Source of the DNA: Pseudomonas argentinensis
GTDB taxonomy: Bacteria > Pseudomonadota > Gammaproteobacteria > Pseudomonadales > Pseudomonadaceae
Assembly (NCBI RefSeq): GCF_001839655.2
Contig: NZ_CP056087.1
Span: 4,402,001 to 4,466,000 of the forward strand
Length of the DNA stretch: 64,000 nucleotides
Direction: 5' to 3'
Position numbers and translations under genes: made by a program. Below the pieces are notes generated by a model. That model made no database searches. It saw only the letters and a program-made list of their open reading frames with translations, and had not been told where the DNA came from. How positions within the stretch are numbered: the stretch's first letter is position 1; every line of letters begins with the position of its first letter. Shown piece after piece: positions 62,214-64,000 of the stretch.

Positions 62214-63275
62214 TTGTCGGCTAAAGGAAAAAAAACGGTGAGTCGTCGGGCTTATAAACCGCAATCGCAGCCCTTCTGGCTGATATTTAAACGATGCGTC
62301 CAGATAGGCGGCTGCACCAACATACTCTTATTCTTACTCTTTCACTGGCTGGGCTCGCCGATCCTCGCCTGGGTCAGTGTCGTCAGTTTCGTGCTTTATG
62401 TGTTGGCGTACCAACTATTGCTGAAGCGGCACAACAAGGTAGCTGTGGCGGTCGTCTGGTTCGAAGTGCTGGCACATGCCTCGCTGGGGGTAGTGATGCT
62501 CGGCTGGGAAAGCGGCACGCACGTTTTCATCCTGCTGTTCGTCCCCATTACCGTGGCCAGCACACAGCTGCGCCACGCGTTGCTGCCGGTCGCTGCGCTC
62601 TGGATCTACTACGTCGGTCTGTATCTGCTGACCCAGCTCTGGCTCCCACCACTGCAGCCAGTAAGCGTCACGGCAACCATTGCAATTCATACGGTCTCGC
62701 TTGGCATCGTGATCGCCATGCTGGGTTATCTGGCGCACCTCTACCTGAGCACCATTCACAGCGCTCAGCAACGCTTGCGTGATCTGGCTATCACCGACCC
62801 ACTGACTGGCTTGAGCAACCGCCGGTTCATCCTGGAGGCTGCCCATAACGAAGCTGCTCGTACAGTGAGCGATACGGACTCCCTGAGCTTCGTGCTGGCA
62901 GACCTGGATCACTTCAAGAGCATCAATGACATCCATGGACACGAGGCGGGGGATCGTGTACTAGTCGCTGTCAGCGAGGTTTTCCGCAGCTGTGTTCGCG
63001 GAAATGATCTGGTCGCCCGTTGGGGCGGGGAGGAGTTTCTGCTGATGCTAACCGACACACCAGCCCGTGATGCTCGAAATATCGCCGAACGGATCCGCCA
63101 GAATATCGAATCACTCGATATCCCATTGGGCGACACTTCGCTGGGCGTCACCCTGACAATGGGGCTGAGCGTCCACTGTCGCGGCGAAACCGTGGGCGAA
63201 AGCATTTCGCGTGCGGACCAGGCGCTTTACCGAGGTAAGCAGGCAGGACGCAACCGTGTGGAAATGGACACCTAG
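62214..63275 (+). CDS. Membrane diguanylate cyclase with a multi-helix sensor
   Basis: A 353-residue protein with about six N-terminal transmembrane helices (residues about 25-175, MASE-like) and a C-terminal GGDEF domain. RWGGEEF is intact and RGND five residues before it is an I-site, so the enzyme should be active and product-inhibited. The start is a TTG at 62214, six bases after AGGAG; a GTG eight codons downstream after AAGGA is the alternative. A tiny out-of-frame ATG (MLVG) overlaps the start. Base and codon use look less GC-rich than in the core genes. Confidence 0.83.
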   Translation: MSAKGKKTVSRRAYKPQSQPFWLIFKRCVQIGGCTNILLFLLFHWLGSPILAWVSVVSFVLYVLAYQLLLKRHNKVAVAVVWFEVLAHASLGVVMLGWESGTHVFILLFVPITVASTQLRHALLPVAALWIYYVGLYLLTQLWLPPLQPVSVTATIAIHTVSLGIVIAMLGYLAHLYLSTIHSAQQRLRDLAITDPLTGLSNRRFILEAAHNEAARTVSDTDSLSFVLADLDHFKSINDIHGHEAGDRVLVAVSEVFRSCVRGNDLVARWGGEEFLLMLTDTPARDARNIAERIRQNIESLDIPLGDTSLGVTLTMGLSVHCRGETVGESISRADQALYRGKQAGRNRVEMDT

Positions 63276-63469
63276 CAGGCGCTCAGTAGCGTCCGCTTCT
63301 GGCCGACTGCTGCCAGCCTAACCAATCGAGGAGCATCTGTTCAGCCTCTCTGTAGCTGACAGGCCGGTTGACGGGTAACTTACTTGTCAACAGAAACTCC
63401 TAAAACAGCGGTTGCGAGTTAATCTCCTTGGCAGGCGGTCACGACCCGCCATGGCCGCTGTAAAGATCA

Positions 63470-64000
63470 TTATTCCATACGCGAGGCCACGCGATTGCGG
63501 CCTTCTCGCTTCGCCAGGTAGAGCGCGCTATCGGCCGACAACAGAATTTCCTCGTAGCCAGTGGATTCGAATGCGGGTATCCCACCAGAGACTCCGATGC
63601 TCACGGTAACCCGTTCCAATAGCCCGCCAGGGGTCTGAATGTTTGCGTCCTCCACCGCCTGCCGGATCTTCTCTGCCACTTTCAAGGCGCCGTTCAGATC
63701 TGTGTGAGGCAAAATAATGGCTAATTCTTCACCGCCATAACGGGCGGCGAAATCTGCGCTTCTGTCCAAACAGCTCTTAACTATTGAAGAGACTCGGCGT
63801 AAGCATTCGTCTCCCGCCGGATGCCCGTGAAAGTCGTTATATCTTTTGAAGTAGTCAATATCCAGGAGGAGGAGCGATATCGACGCCCGATTGGCTCGTG
63901 CGTATTCAAATGCGCTGCTTAGCGTCTGATCGAAGAAGCGGCGGTTCGCTAAGCCGGTGAGGCCATCCTCGTTGGCCAGCCGGTTAAGCTCTGTGTTCAC
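63470..64000 (-). CDS. GGDEF-domain protein with a GGEEL signature (N-terminus beyond window)
   Basis: The visible 176 residues are a GGDEF domain: NEDGLTGLANRRFFDQTL, LLLLDIDYFKRYNDFHGHPAGD, RYGGEEL in place of GGEEF, and a C-terminal SADSALYLAKREGRNRV. RSAD lies five residues before the signature, an I-site. The Leu at the fifth position is a rarer variant, found in some active enzymes. The gene starts beyond base 64000, so its sensor or receiver domain is unseen. It is convergent with the preceding cyclase gene, with 194 bases between. Confidence 0.85.
   Translation of the reverse strand: MNTELNRLANEDGLTGLANRRFFDQTLSSAFEYARANRASISLLLLDIDYFKRYNDFHGHPAGDECLRRVSSIVKSCLDRSADFAARYGGEELAIILPHTDLNGALKVAEKIRQAVEDANIQTPGGLLERVTVSIGVSGGIPAFESTGYEEILLSADSALYLAKREGRNRVASRME

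Overview
The window is GC-rich, gene-dense gammaproteobacterial chromosome and reads as Pseudomonas. Support for this comes from the adk and ppc region, the OmpA-like lipoprotein gene lptF, lysS-prfB, a complete wspABCDEF-wspR surface-sensing operon, recJ-yaeQ, opgD, a colR-colS locus followed by a methyltransferase and an inaA-type kinase, and ndpA with a small anchored glutaredoxin. The species cannot be fixed from sequence reading alone. No rRNA, tRNA, CRISPR array, prophage or intact insertion sequence was seen.

Layout. 0-12 kb is housekeeping: a periplasmic acid phosphatase (cut by the left edge), adk, ppc, small lipoproteins, lptF, a DUF1704 metallopeptidase-like protein, lysS, and prfB with its programmed +1 frameshift. 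12-22 kb is a c-di-GMP block: an orphan Cache-HAMP-GGDEF cyclase beside wspR, wspF, wspE, wspD, wspC, wspB and wspA. These seven genes form one minus-strand, translationally coupled series running from wspA to wspR. 22-31.5 kb holds a DUF533 protein, recJ, yaeQ, opgD, an ankyrin protein and sbcC. 31.7-38.2 kb is a 6.7-kb accessory block lying between sbcC and sbcD: a PQQ sugar dehydrogenase, a MatC-like carrier with an amidohydrolase and a divergent GntR regulator, a chemoreceptor, a chemoreceptor fossil and a terminal-inverted-repeat element. 39.6-44 kb has a signal-peptide-bearing methyltransferase, an APC permease, a HAD phosphatase and chrA. 44-49 kb is the tpbA/colRS/inaA locus. 49-58 kb has a DinB protein, an Lrp-yjeH divergent pair, a 1647-residue TPR protein with an embedded C39-type peptidase domain, ndpA and a glutaredoxin. 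58-64 kb is looser: AraC and LysR regulators, a Rid protein, a hydrolase fragment, an SDR, and two more GGDEF proteins, the last cut by the right edge.

How the genes connect. Second-messenger control recurs: four GGDEF proteins (one of them WspR), the Wsp relay that activates WspR, and a TpbA-like periplasmic phosphatase whose P. aeruginosa relative represses biofilm formation through a diguanylate cyclase. Two exact matches to the published ColR-binding consensus, as I recall it, lie in the colRS locus. One is upstream of tpbA and the other is at the end of colS, facing the methyltransferase and inaA genes. This suggests that ColRS metal/envelope stress sensing may control tpbA.

The intergenic regions carry at least two families of short terminal-inverted-repeat elements. 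Family A ends in AGAGCCTGTTCACGATCT and family B in CTAGGGTCTGTTGCCGTTTC. They are repeatedly placed at stop codons, between a gene and its terminator, or inside an operon, and they appear to have reshaped the lysS, recJ-yaeQ, sbcD and colS-inaA junctions.
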